Source: Chitinispirillaceae bacterium (GTDB lineage: Bacteria; Fibrobacterota; Chitinivibrionia; Chitinivibrionales; Chitinispirillaceae). From it: 18,494 bases of DNA. Positions 1 to 8,298 of this stretch are shown piece after piece. The stretch's first letter is position 1. Each line of letters opens with the position of its first letter. The stretch is taken from the NCBI GenBank assembly GCA_016926315.1, contig JAFGOU010000344.1:1-18494 (forward strand), in the 5' to 3' direction. The notes below the pieces were generated by a model. That model worked only from the letters and a program-made list of their open reading frames with translations. It did not search any database and was not told where the DNA came from. The translations under genes and the position numbers were made by a program.

Positions 1-3000
1 CGGCTAAAAACGTTCGCCCCAGGGAATCGAGATACAATCGTCCGGGTGTTCCCGCGTGCTGTGCCGTTTTTTCCGCGGCGTCTTTTTCCCAATTTCCCAT
101 AGCGCCGCCAATCCGCTGTGAATACCAGGTGGGCAGGTATTCGTCGTCCGGCAGCAAGGGAGTACCGTCAGGACGGGTAAAAAAGCCTTGAACATCCGCA
201 TCAAGGCACGGATTGAGCAACACCGTGTCGTTGACGTCCCATTGCTCCTGTTCCCATGGGTCAAAAACCGTTTTCTCATACGTGTGGTTCGGATGAAGCG
301 CCGCCACCACCCGTTCTGCCGGATCGTAAAACAAAATGGAACTCACACCGATGCGAACGTCAAACTCAAAATCGTGCCGGTCGGTGAAAAAGGGCTCGAA
401 CTGACGAACCGGTTTTCCTTTGTTGTTAAAAACGGTCCAGCCGCTGCCGACCCACCGCGGTTCGACTTCATGGTCGGTGAAATCCGGTTCTCCGTTAATC
501 AGCATAAGGTCGCCGCCGATCCCCCGTTTGGGAACGGTTCCCTTTTCGGCAGGCACTTTTTTCTGAATCTCACGTCCGTATCCGTCGCTGAAACTGAAAG
601 ACACCTGGATCCGCGTGTCACCGGATCGCCGGGGGAAACAATGCGTTTCCCGCGCAAGCGCCGCCGCGCATGCCGGCCGGCCCGGATCCCCGGTACGGTA
701 ATACCGGCTCACATCATAGATGATCCGCGTTGACGCGCTTCCCAGAAGGGCTGGCGCCGCGTCTCTTGCGGGATGGTCTGCATTAAAAAAGCCATCGAGC
801 TGGGACAGGGAGAGATCGGGTTCAAATGAATCATCCAGAAGGTCGCCCAGGAATTCCCCCGCCTTTCCCATCACCGCGGTCCCGGCCACCAGGCCAAGGG
901 CATCAAACGCCGATTCGACACGGTTGCCGTTGGGATCCGTTACCAGTTCCGGCTGCAGCACACGGTAGTTGTTTCTGGATTGCACCTGGTTGTTCAGCGC
1001 GTCTTTTGTTTCCAGCGGCAGCAGATTATGGTTGTCGTATCGGATTTTCACGGCATTGCCGAAAGGGTCCTCAAAGCGAAGGGGCAGAAAGAAATGGTCG
1101 ATTGCATGACGGTTTTCGTTGTTTTTATCCGGCTCATAGTATATCCTCCCCGACGGTATCCACCAATTGCCGTCGCCGTCCAGGTCTGCATAACCGCCCT
1201 CGTTGCGCAGGATATTCCACTCCACCGCGTCTGCCAACGGGAGTCCGTCCCGCCGGTAAAGCTGCTGCCGGAGGGCGGAAGTCAGGGAAAGCGTGTAACT
1301 CTCGCCGGGAAGAGCCATGGATTCAACATCACCAGGCGCATTCAAAGCGCTCATGTCGTTTTTCCGGTATAACGTGCGAACGCGTTCAATCAGCCTGAGT
1401 GTGGAGGCTGCAGGCTGCGGCGCCGACGGTCTACGGTCCCACTGCTCATACGGCATGGTTTGAGAGGGATCCGGCTCCCATGCACCGGGAGCAAGAGGAT
1501 CGGACGGCAGGGGAAACAGCGATTCCGTCAGGTTCTTGATCGTTTCGAAACAAAACAGATCAACCGATTCGGCAGTTGCCTCAGGTTCAGGCGGTTTTAC
1601 GATTTCGTACGTCCGCGATTCGATCGGCATTCCCGCGCGGTACCAGTCCGGCTCATCGCCGCGATTGGCGAACCGGCTTACGGTGAGCGTCATATGCGTA
1701 TCTGCTTGCTCGGGTTGTCGCGGGGCCCCATTCCTGCGGGGATAGCCGATGGCAACGGATCTTTCCACATTGCCGAAGCCATCCACCGTTAACGTGAGCT
1801 GATGCGCGACACGCGGATCAGACGGGTTGCGCTCATAGTGATACCTCACCGTCTCGCGGGCATGCGTGAAGAAAACAGCATGGGGATTGCCGCCTCTAGG
1901 CTGAAGGCGTCGTACCGAAAAATTCTGTTCGGTCACCGTATAAGGGTGCTTTTCCTTGTCTGAACCGTCAATGGCATATACCTCCTGTCTCAGCATGGAT
2001 CCCCGCAAAGACCTGCAGGCTTCCTGTTCCTCATCGAGCGGCAGCCCATCGGGCAGAATCGTATCCGGCAGGAGGGTTTTCTCAAAAGCCTTCCACTTGC
2101 TCTCAAATTGCGGGTCATCCTCTCTGGGCGCGCCATGGTATTCATACGCCATGTGCCGAGAGATCTCTTCTCCTTTTAGGAAGGCGCCGGTATGGTACCA
2201 AGTTTTCGTCAGAATGGGCGGTACCTGTGAAGCGCCTTGAAAGGTATCTCCCTGCGGCATACAGCCTTCCGGCTGTTGCGCGCCATACTCCGCGGTATCC
2301 CACTGTTCCACCATGCAGAACCCGCGAAATTCCCGCTCAGGGCCGTCGAAATAACCGTGATGGTAGGCATACCGGGTAACGAACCTGTTGCGGCTGATGC
2401 GGTCATACGTCTCCACACGCTCCACCACATGCACGGGAAACGGCAGACGCGTTATCCAGGGTTTTCCCTGGTATTTGTCCTGCAGAAAGAACCTGGTGGA
2501 CGGGGCATAGATGATCGCTGTTTCCGCGCCCAGGTTGTTGATGACCGTGGTGAGCAGGTGCGGTTTTTCCTCCATCAGTCGCACGTATTTAATAGGCTCC
2601 CGCCCCGGCAAGGGAGTGGACCAGACCAGGCAGGCTGTCCCGTTGCCCAGAAGATCCGCCGTTTGCAGGGATGCACTGTTATCCACTGCCGAAAACTGGG
2701 GGAGGATGGCCGGATCGCTGAAAGAATTGCCCGACTGATTGAAGTAAACGCGTACCCCGTCGCGGCCAAGATAGAGGATATCGGTGGTGCCTGATCCGTC
2801 GGTATCCGCCAGCCTGATACGTTTTTGATCGAACTGGTCCGCCCGGTCAAACCACGGAGAGTTGTCCATGGTGATCTTGGGACCGAAATTTCCATAACCA
2901 AGGTTGGGCCAATAGCATACTTCTCCGTTTCGAATCCGCACCAGATCGGTCAATCCGTCGCCGCTGAGATCGGCAAGATACACAGACTGTGTAGCATCGG

Positions 3001-4810
3001 CAAATACCAGCGCCGGTCCTTTTTCCTCATCCCGTGGTTGCGCTATTGTCTTTTTCTCGCCGAATCCCTCTTCGCCCAATGAAGGATGCCAGGCAAAGGC
3101 GTGATCTTCGGTAAGAAAAATATCGGCGTGCCCGTCCCCGTTCAAATCCGCAAACTTGAGATGAGGATTGCTCCAGTCAATAACCGGCAGGGATGTAAAT
3201 GTCCTATGAGACCGCCATCCCTCTGCCGGATCATTTTCCCAGAACCCAGGGGTTGCACCGCCGAATTCAACCAGATCGGGCTGGCCGTCACCCGCCAGAT
3301 CAAGAAGCTGCCGGCCGGCACGGAGGATCCCGCCTGCAGGCAGCATGCCGGCATCAGCCAGCGGCCCAAACCGGGCTCTCGTCACCCGCTCGTCGTTCTC
3401 CACAACCGGCATCGGGCTCAGGTTGGGTTTGCGCCACACTGCCCCGCCTTGCTCTGTTACGATGTCCGGGAGACCGGTTCCATCCAAATCCATCATCTGA
3501 TAAGCGTATCCATCGAGCCCCTGCGGCATATTTTCCAGATCCTGCATGTCGATCTTTTCCACCGGCCTTCCTGCCAGATCGTCTGCGCCGGGTATCGTGG
3601 TATAGGAAAATTCCAGCGGCGGCAAGGATCTTTTTAAAAACCCCATACCTTCCTTGAACGTATATCCGGATTGGGTGATTGACTTGACATATGAAGCAAC
3701 CGGGCCCGGGAGGTATTCGATTTCCGTTGAGCGGACAAGATAATCATCAATACCCAACTCCTCCGGAAAATGATGGAACATCAGCACGCGACGGCATAAC
3801 CGGTACGCTCGGACCTCAAAGCCGGAACGATAGCCGGAAAACGGGTCCATCCGCACGGGCCAGGAATGCGGGGCATGTAAAGACGCCTGGACAAATTCGC
3901 GGCCTTGAGCATCCACCGTATGATCAGCATAGTGTCCTTCCCCGTAGTCGAATAGCACCTCGAACATCCAATCAGCTCCGATTGGATCGATCGGGACCAG
4001 ACGCGTTGCACGGTTGCCGTATTTAATCCTTTTTATATATCGATTGGCTGACCGTGATTCATCGGTTCGGTTTTTTTCGTGCGCCCGGGTTCCATCAACC
4101 CCGGCCGAATCTTCGGCGACATATTCATACAGGATCCAATTGCCCCGGTCGTCGTATGATTCGTGAATAAGCCAGCTGAAGATCCGGCACGGGCGGGCAG
4201 GATCAAAAATGCGGCTGCTGTCGTTTTTTCCATACCAGCTGGTGACATTATCCTTGGTTATGGAACGCCAGCGCACATCGGCCGGATCGTCCCGGTTGGC
4301 CCACCGCTCGATACGCACGAAAAGCCCTTCCGTCCTCGGCCGGTATCTCCGGATAGCATAGGTTCTGCCTTCCAGGCTTTCTGTCCGCAAAGGTTCGGGC
4401 AGCCAGCGACCGCCCTCTTTGTCAACAAGCAGCGGCATTAAATCTTCAGCGCCGGACAAGATGAACACATCCGATTCCGCGGCATCATTATATTTCGGCA
4501 GACCCTTGTCGGTTTTTCGCGTGATGGCAGGCAGGGACAAATTCCAGCCCAGCCCAAAAGGGCCGTTTCCCGCGCCTGAGTCATAAGACAGGGAAAGCTG
4601 GGGCCCGAAGCCGGAACGTCCGGGGCTTGCCGCAACGGGTACAGAAAGGGAACCTGTCCCGGTAACCGGATTTGCGGCAAACTTTTCACCAATCCCTTTA
4701 ATCGCGCCGCCACCCCTGGGCAGTGAAATGGATGGCGCCTGGATACGATGCTCGGATGGGGATTTGGTGCCGCTGTTTCCAGTCGTTGCTTTTTGATCCT
4801 GCGCTGCCAT
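1..4810 (-). CDS. SpvB/TcB-type insecticidal toxin complex protein, partial (3' end outside window)
   Basis: The reading frame stays open for 1603 codons from ATG 4810 to the window edge, with no stop when translated through. AAAGG lies 8 nt upstream of the ATG. Residues about 29-107 match the SpvB/TcaC N-terminal signature (SLPRGGGAIKGIGEKF, then ANPVTGTGS, SPGRSGFGPQ, LSYDSGAGNGPFGLGW and ITRKTDKGLP). Residues about 420-740 hold FG-GAP/VCBS-like propeller units such as DLDGTGLPDIV, DLNGDGHADIF, DLSGDGLTDLV and DTDGSGTTDIL. Residues about 805-840 carry the conserved TcB middle motif YHHGYFDGPEREFRGF, and about 1250-1280 the motif EDPFGNAVKIRYD. In Tc toxins TcB and the Rhs-repeat TcC form a closed shell around a toxic C-terminal tip, delivered by the TcA pore. 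At 1603 residues the protein already exceeds a stand-alone TcB (about 1500) and is entering the pre-Rhs part (DSLGRTFLA), so a TcB-TcC fusion is likely, but that end is not visible. No signal peptide is seen. No TcA gene lies in the window. The family call is very secure; the toxic activity is inferred. Confidence 0.93.
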   Translation of the reverse strand, partial: MAAQDQKATTGNSGTKSPSEHRIQAPSISLPRGGGAIKGIGEKFAANPVTGTGSLSVPVAASPGRSGFGPQLSLSYDSGAGNGPFGLGWNLSLPAITRKTDKGLPKYNDAAESDVFILSGAEDLMPLLVDKEGGRWLPEPLRTESLEGRTYAIRRYRPRTEGLFVRIERWANRDDPADVRWRSITKDNVTSWYGKNDSSRIFDPARPCRIFSWLIHESYDDRGNWILYEYVAEDSAGVDGTRAHEKNRTDESRSANRYIKRIKYGNRATRLVPIDPIGADWMFEVLFDYGEGHYADHTVDAQGREFVQASLHAPHSWPVRMDPFSGYRSGFEVRAYRLCRRVLMFHHFPEELGIDDYLVRSTEIEYLPGPVASYVKSITQSGYTFKEGMGFLKRSLPPLEFSYTTIPGADDLAGRPVEKIDMQDLENMPQGLDGYAYQMMDLDGTGLPDIVTEQGGAVWRKPNLSPMPVVENDERVTRARFGPLADAGMLPAGGILRAGRQLLDLAGDGQPDLVEFGGATPGFWENDPAEGWRSHRTFTSLPVIDWSNPHLKFADLNGDGHADIFLTEDHAFAWHPSLGEEGFGEKKTIAQPRDEEKGPALVFADATQSVYLADLSGDGLTDLVRIRNGEVCYWPNLGYGNFGPKITMDNSPWFDRADQFDQKRIRLADTDGSGTTDILYLGRDGVRVYFNQSGNSFSDPAILPQFSAVDNSASLQTADLLGNGTACLVWSTPLPGREPIKYVRLMEEKPHLLTTVINNLGAETAIIYAPSTRFFLQDKYQGKPWITRLPFPVHVVERVETYDRISRNRFVTRYAYHHGYFDGPEREFRGFCMVEQWDTAEYGAQQPEGCMPQGDTFQGASQVPPILTKTWYHTGAFLKGEEISRHMAYEYHGAPREDDPQFESKWKAFEKTLLPDTILPDGLPLDEEQEACRSLRGSMLRQEVYAIDGSDKEKHPYTVTEQNFSVRRLQPRGGNPHAVFFTHARETVRYHYERNPSDPRVAHQLTLTVDGFGNVERSVAIGYPRRNGAPRQPEQADTHMTLTVSRFANRGDEPDWYRAGMPIESRTYEIVKPPEPEATAESVDLFCFETIKNLTESLFPLPSDPLAPGAWEPDPSQTMPYEQWDRRPSAPQPAASTLRLIERVRTLYRKNDMSALNAPGDVESMALPGESYTLSLTSALRQQLYRRDGLPLADAVEWNILRNEGGYADLDGDGNWWIPSGRIYYEPDKNNENRHAIDHFFLPLRFEDPFGNAVKIRYDNHNLLPLETKDALNNQVQSRNNYRVLQPELVTDPNGNRVESAFDALGLVAGTAVMGKAGEFLGDLLDDSFEPDLSLSQLDGFFNADHPARDAAPALLGSASTRIIYDVSRYYRTGDPGRPACAAALARETHCFPRRSGDTRIQVSFSFSDGYGREIQKKVPAEKGTVPKRGIGGDLMLINGEPDFTDHEVEPRWVGSGWTVFNNKGKPVRQFEPFFTDRHDFEFDVRIGVSSILFYDPAERVVAALHPNHTYEKTVFDPWEQEQWDVNDTVLLNPCLDADVQGFFTRPDGTPLLPDDEYLPTWYSQRIGGAMGNWEKDAAEKTAQHAGTPGRLYLDSLGRTFLA

Positions 4811-4840
4811 GTGCTTGACCTTTATTTTTTCCGCACCTGA

Positions 4841-5114
4841 TTATTCACGTACCACAAACGCGACCGCAAAACCATCCTGGTCATAGCTTAAAAAGAGATG
4901 ATGATTAAAATCAGGGTGCATGCCCGATGAGTTTCCCGCTCTGAAGGTGGCAAGTCTTTTAAAAAGGTAATTCGCCGTCCTTGATCATGTCAATATAGTG
5001 GTTCGCCAGCGACAGGGAAAGTCCTATTGCGAAAAAGTTTGCATATATCCAGTTTTTTTTGCTGGCGCCGTTGGCAACTACCCGTTCAAAAATGTGGACC
5101 GCACTGCGTAACAT
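4841..5114 (-). pseudogene. Small frame-broken gene just upstream of the TcB gene, function unknown
   Basis: From ATG 5114 a frame reads 51 codons (MLRSAVHIFERVVANG..., ending GELPF) and stops at TAA 4961-4959, inside a run of five T followed by four A on the coding strand. Removing one T joins it exactly to the next frame (KRLATFRAGN...SYDQDGFAVAFVVRE), which stops at 4843-4841, giving one 90-residue product. Both halves have protein-like composition, and the joined gene would end 30 nt before the TcB start, as expected for an operon partner. A hydrophobic stretch (NWIYANFFAIGLSLSLA) may be membrane-associated. No convincing ribosome site precedes 5114 and an in-frame TAG lies directly before it, so the 5' end may also be lost. 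I recognise no family. It could be a decayed gene, a sequencing error in the T-run, or real slippage. Confidence 0.5.
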
Positions 5115-5181
5115 CTACAGCAACGCGGATTTACCTGTAGTATCCTTTACGGATTAAACAACCGTGGGACCTGCATCGATA

Positions 5182-5721
5182 TTACTGCCGAACCAGTTCC
5201 ACGCTCTCCGCCGAGCGCATGAGCAGCCTCGATATCCGTTCGTCCGTGGCATTGATAAAAAAGTGGATCTGAAGCTCCCAGACATTCCCCATGGTGGTGT
5301 TAGGCATGATTCCAACGAGCAGTTTATCGTCGATTGCGTCTGATACGATGGCGCTTTTTCCGCTGTCGGCCTCGACCCATGACCTCCATTGGTACCGTTG
5401 GCCGACTTCCGAAGTGGTTAGGTTGATTGAATCACCCTCAGGAAAGAACCTGTTCGGGTGATGGCCGATGTAGATGCCGAGGGTTGCTTTGGATTTGAGT
5501 CCTGAGGTATCTACAGGTTTCGCGTAAAACAGTATAAAATCAGGTCCTTTTTTATTGTTGAGGCGATACCCGTCGGGAATCAACAGTTTAAGGTACGTGT
5601 CTTTTTGCTCGTTGATGAAGATCTTCTCCGTATGATAGCTGGTAACGGTCTGTTCCTGTTGTTTCTGGCCGCATAAAAAAAGAAAAAAGACCGGCACGAT
5701 AATCGCTGCGCGCATGAGCAT
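5182..5721 (-). CDS. Predicted small lipoprotein / exported protein of unknown function
   Basis: The product has 179 residues. ATG 5721 is preferred because AAAGGA (5733-5728) sits 6 nt upstream. An in-frame TTG 24 nt further up would place that ribosome site inside the coding sequence. The N-terminus MLMRAAIIVPVFFLFLCGQK is a short positively charged and hydrophobic signal peptide. Cys17 within FLFLCGQ may be a lipidation site, although it departs from the usual [LVI][ASTVI][GAS]C pattern. The mature part is hydrophilic, with mixed beta-type sequence (IPDGYRLNNKKGPDFILFYAKP, split here as IPDGYRL and FILFYAKP) and a C-terminal stretch ERISRLLMRSAESVEL, but no motif I can assign. It starts just beyond the terminator that closes the protease cluster and points toward the TcB gene, so it probably has its own promoter. 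Export is likely; function unknown. Confidence 0.75.
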   Translation of the reverse strand: MLMRAAIIVPVFFLFLCGQKQQEQTVTSYHTEKIFINEQKDTYLKLLIPDGYRLNNKKGPDFILFYAKPVDTSGLKSKATLGIYIGHHPNRFFPEGDSINLTTSEVGQRYQWRSWVEADSGKSAIVSDAIDDKLLVGIMPNTTMGNVWELQIHFFINATDERISRLLMRSAESVELVRQ

Positions 5722-5743
5722 GGCACGTCCTTTCGGTAAAAGC

Positions 5744-5779
5744 AAAAAAAACGCGGCAGTGACCTTTGATCACCGCCGC
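5744..5779 (-). terminator. Rho-independent terminator of the protease cluster
   Basis: On the minus strand a 10-bp stem (GCGGCGGTGA paired with TCACTGCCGC, one G-T wobble, 7-nt loop; 5779-5770 with 5762-5753) is followed by G and eight T (5751-5744). It lies about 23 nt past the stop codon of the last protease and just before the small lipoprotein gene, so it separates these two transcription units. Confidence 0.88.
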
Positions 5780-5801
5780 AATGTAAAATAATTATCCGGT
5801 T

Positions 5802-7025
5802 TTACCGGGCGATATTGATACGATGGGTCTCTCTTGAATTCTTCCCGGTAATTTTCACTACATAGATCCCCTTGGCGAAGTGACCGTCGATTACCTTATC
5901 CCCAGTACCGGACCATTCTTGCGACGCGACCATCCTCCCGACAGGATCAAAAACCGTTGCCGTAAAACCGTCACTGCGCGCATTGGTCGCACGGATCCGG
6001 ATCATGCCGGATTTCGCGGTGACGGAAAAACGAAGCGCCGGTTTCGACGGGCTGCTTATGGCTTCCACCGCAACCGTGGGCAACCTTCCCGACTGCCGTT
6101 TCATCTCGCCCCAGATCCGGCGCAGCAACCATCGGTCGTACTCTGACGGTTGATTCCCGGACGGAGGTGCGCCCATGACCATGGGAGGATTGCCGCCCGG
6201 AACGGAAACACCATAAAAATCCGGCATATAGAAACCGTGACCCATTTCATGGCTGATGACCATGATTTGCTGGTCGATTCTGCTGAGGGCGCTGGTCCTG
6301 GTACGCTGACCCCAGTCGCTGCCATGCCCGCCGGCGCCGAAATCATCGTAAGAGTGCCAGGAGGACCAGTCGTAATGGTTCTTTGCTCCACCCGGACAGC
6401 TGGGATAGGTATAGTTCCGGTCCGTATGAAAAAACCGGCCGCAGGTCTGCGGACACTGGGGCGCATTTTCAAACGAGGTGTCGCCGATGTAGATCGGCAC
6501 GCCGTTGTCGCTCTCTGTCCAGCCAAAGTTGCTTGCAGTGTACCCTGCCCATCCGGATATCCGGAGCGGAACGGTAGCCCATGGCCAGCCGTCATGCCCT
6601 GAAAGGCAGTCGATCCACTGTTTTATGTGGCGCTGCAGCATCTGTTCCATTTCATCACGTTTGGTACTTGAAACGTTTTCATTACGAGAGTCCCAGCGAA
6701 TACAAACCTGGAACTTCCCCATGGCTGCGGTTGCATGCAACTGGTCGATAAAATTGGTGTACGTGCCGCGGCCCCGTCCTTCGGTTACGGTTTGCTTGAC
6801 CACATTGTGCCAGATCCAGTTGACTTTGGTCTCGACCGTCGCGTCGGCGGGTTTGGGAATGGTGCTCGGCCATGCCGGAGTACTTGCCTGGCCAGCGGTC
6901 GCGAAAACACCCGCGACCAGAAAACCCAGCAGATACCTGATTGTTGCGTTTATGACAACTCTCCCCTTGTTAAGATTTGAAGTACGTATGATCCTGCTGC
7001 AACCGCGCGGGAAGGCCCAGAGCAT
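5802..7025 (-). CDS. Secreted zinc metalloprotease, metzincin-like (paralog A)
   Basis: The product has 407 residues from ATG 7025. A signal peptide (hydrophobic core about 31-44) has a probable cleavage after AGQA (47). The zinc site is HEMGHGFYMPD (259-269): His259, His263, the general base Glu260, and Asp269 at the position of the third metal ligand, as in snapalysin-type metzincins (HExxHxxxxxD). A possible Met-turn follows (VMG, 283-285). Cysteines in PQCPQTCGRF (189-198) and near YPSCPGG (207-213) could form disulfides. The last ~75 residues are an Ig-like sorting-type domain (TATVFDPVGRMVAS, then FAKGIYVVKITG, ending RINIAR), resembling type IX secretion signals. It is the last gene of the three-protease cluster, 21 nt after paralog B, and has a terminator behind it. 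Start is uncertain: AAAGGA lies 5 nt before 7025, but the position matching the other paralogs' starts is an ATA codon (6953) with AAGGGGAG ahead of it. The protease function is inferred from the motif only. Confidence 0.85.
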   Translation of the reverse strand: MLWAFPRGCSRIIRTSNLNKGRVVINATIRYLLGFLVAGVFATAGQASTPAWPSTIPKPADATVETKVNWIWHNVVKQTVTEGRGRGTYTNFIDQLHATAAMGKFQVCIRWDSRNENVSSTKRDEMEQMLQRHIKQWIDCLSGHDGWPWATVPLRISGWAGYTASNFGWTESDNGVPIYIGDTSFENAPQCPQTCGRFFHTDRNYTYPSCPGGAKNHYDWSSWHSYDDFGAGGHGSDWGQRTRTSALSRIDQQIMVISHEMGHGFYMPDFYGVSVPGGNPPMVMGAPPSGNQPSEYDRWLLRRIWGEMKRQSGRLPTVAVEAISSPSKPALRFSVTAKSGMIRIRATNARSDGFTATVFDPVGRMVASQEWSGTGDKVIDGHFAKGIYVVKITGKNSRETHRINIAR

Positions 7026-7046
7026 ACATGTCCTTTGACTCGCTGA

Positions 7047-8168
7047 TTACCGCGCTACCATGATCCTGTGAACTTCATTCAGGGAATTTCCCCGGATTTT
7101 CACCAGGTACGTTCCCCGGCCGATCCGCGCACCACCCTGACCCGCAAGGGTGATGCTTATATTCTGCCCAAGGGTCCCGGATGCGATTACTTTTCCTGAA
7201 AGATCGAACATGCTGACCTGCACTGTCTGGTGCGTCCCGTCAACCGCATGTATCAACACCTGCCCATGTTCCGCAAACACGGTAAAATGCTTGACAACCC
7301 TGGCGGCCTGCCCAGCAGCGACTACCGCTACGGTCGGGAGCCTGCCCGGTATACGCTTGATCTCGCTCCAGATCCGCCTCAGCATCCATCTATCATACTC
7401 CGTGACGGTCGACGCTGTCCCTGCGTTCATGACACAAACAGGATCTCCGCCCGGGACGTCGTCGTCGTAAAAATCACACAAGGTGAATCCGTGCCCCATT
7501 TCATGGAGAACGATATGGAGCTGGCCCGTGGTATTCCTGAGCGTCGTTCCCGCGTCGTTCTGCTGGCCCGCAGGCCCGCCGAAACCGGTCATACCGATCC
7601 CCTGTTTTTGCCATGAATACCAGTCCCAGTGGTTGGCAGCGCCGCCGGGGCAATTCGGGTAAGTGGCAGTAAGGCTGGTATTGGAGGCCCTGGAGCAGTT
7701 CCGGTCGCAACTCGGCGCGCCACCATCCAGAATATTCACGTACACGGGCGCCGGCGACTCTGCGTCGGTCCACTGGAGGGTTGAACGGCTCCTGACCGCC
7801 CAACCAATGACTTTAACCGGAACCGTGTCCCACGGCCAACCGTCAAACCCTTTGAGGCAGGAGGTCCACTGGCCCATGTGGCGCGAAAGCATGCTTTCGA
7901 TCTGGTCCCGCTTCGTGGGTGTAATCACGGAATCAGAGTCCCAACGGACGCATACCTGGTACTTTCCCATGGCAGCGTTCGCGAAAAGCTGATCGATGAA
8001 GGTATAGCGCTCCCTGGTCGTCCAGCTTTTCATTTTATTCTCCCATATCCAGTCAATTTTGGTCGCCATGGTTTGATCGGGTGGCCGGGGGATGTCAGTG
8101 TTAATTGCGCCGGAGTGCCCAAGACTTACAATGAGGAAAGCAAAGATAAAAACGCTGGATCGTAACAT
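7047..8168 (-). CDS. Secreted zinc metalloprotease, metzincin-like (paralog B)
   Basis: The product has 373 residues. AAAGGGGA lies 6 nt before ATG 8168. The signal peptide (core about 5-17) is probably cut after GHSGA (21). The domain is collinear with paralogs A and C: KIDWIWENK (37-45), FIDQLFANAAMGKYQVCVRW (57-76), FDGWPWDTVP (108-117), then HEMGHGFTLCD (222-232) with His222, His226, Glu223 and the presumed third ligand Asp232, and VMNAG (246-250) as a candidate Met-turn. It has Cys where A and C have the Pro before that Asp, and its segment between the WPWD motif and the zinc site (about 125-215) differs most, lacking the RFFHT stretch. The C-terminal domain (VSMFDLSGKVIAS, then RGTYLVKIRG, ending RIMVAR) again looks like a type IX-type sorting domain. 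It lies between C (130 nt upstream) and A (21 nt downstream), probably co-transcribed with A. Confidence 0.86.
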   Translation of the reverse strand: MLRSSVFIFAFLIVSLGHSGAINTDIPRPPDQTMATKIDWIWENKMKSWTTRERYTFIDQLFANAAMGKYQVCVRWDSDSVITPTKRDQIESMLSRHMGQWTSCLKGFDGWPWDTVPVKVIGWAVRSRSTLQWTDAESPAPVYVNILDGGAPSCDRNCSRASNTSLTATYPNCPGGAANHWDWYSWQKQGIGMTGFGGPAGQQNDAGTTLRNTTGQLHIVLHEMGHGFTLCDFYDDDVPGGDPVCVMNAGTASTVTEYDRWMLRRIWSEIKRIPGRLPTVAVVAAGQAARVVKHFTVFAEHGQVLIHAVDGTHQTVQVSMFDLSGKVIASGTLGQNISITLAGQGGARIGRGTYLVKIRGNSLNEVHRIMVAR

Positions 8169-8217
8169 ACCCTATCCCCTTTTCGGATATCGTGTGATAG
8201 ATCGCTCTGCAGTATAA

Positions 8218-8272
8218 CAAACGACTGAACCATTTTTTATTGCTTACGATAATGCACGAGTTCGGTCGTTTG
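8218..8272. promoter_or_regulatory. Inverted repeat in the leader of protease B
   Basis: Arms CAAACGACTGAAC (8218-8230) and GTTCGGTCGTTTG (8260-8272) are complementary at 12 of 13 positions and are separated by 29 bp of AT-rich sequence. They lie between protease C and protease B, 46 bp before the B start. A TATACT hexamer on the minus strand (8216-8211) directly beside the inner arm could be a -10 box for B, but no good -35 is visible. An operator or a long-loop hairpin are both possible. Confidence 0.4.
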
Positions 8273-8298
8273 AAAAAACGTTCTTTCCAAAGATGCTG

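Noticed and set aside
188..3657. Several plus-strand open frames opposite the TcB gene
   Set aside because: They are antisense to a continuous 1603-codon frame with strong family motifs, have no domain features and overlap each other; they result from the GC-rich codon pattern.
5802..5818. Small CCGGTAAAACCGG palindrome at the stop codon of protease A
   Set aside because: Too short and without a T-run; the strong terminator lies just downstream at 5744-5779.
6961..7029. 19-codon leader frame starting at ATG 7029 before protease A
   Set aside because: The ribosome site AAAGGA is only 1 nt away from this ATG and fits ATG 7025 better; the peptide shows no attenuator features.
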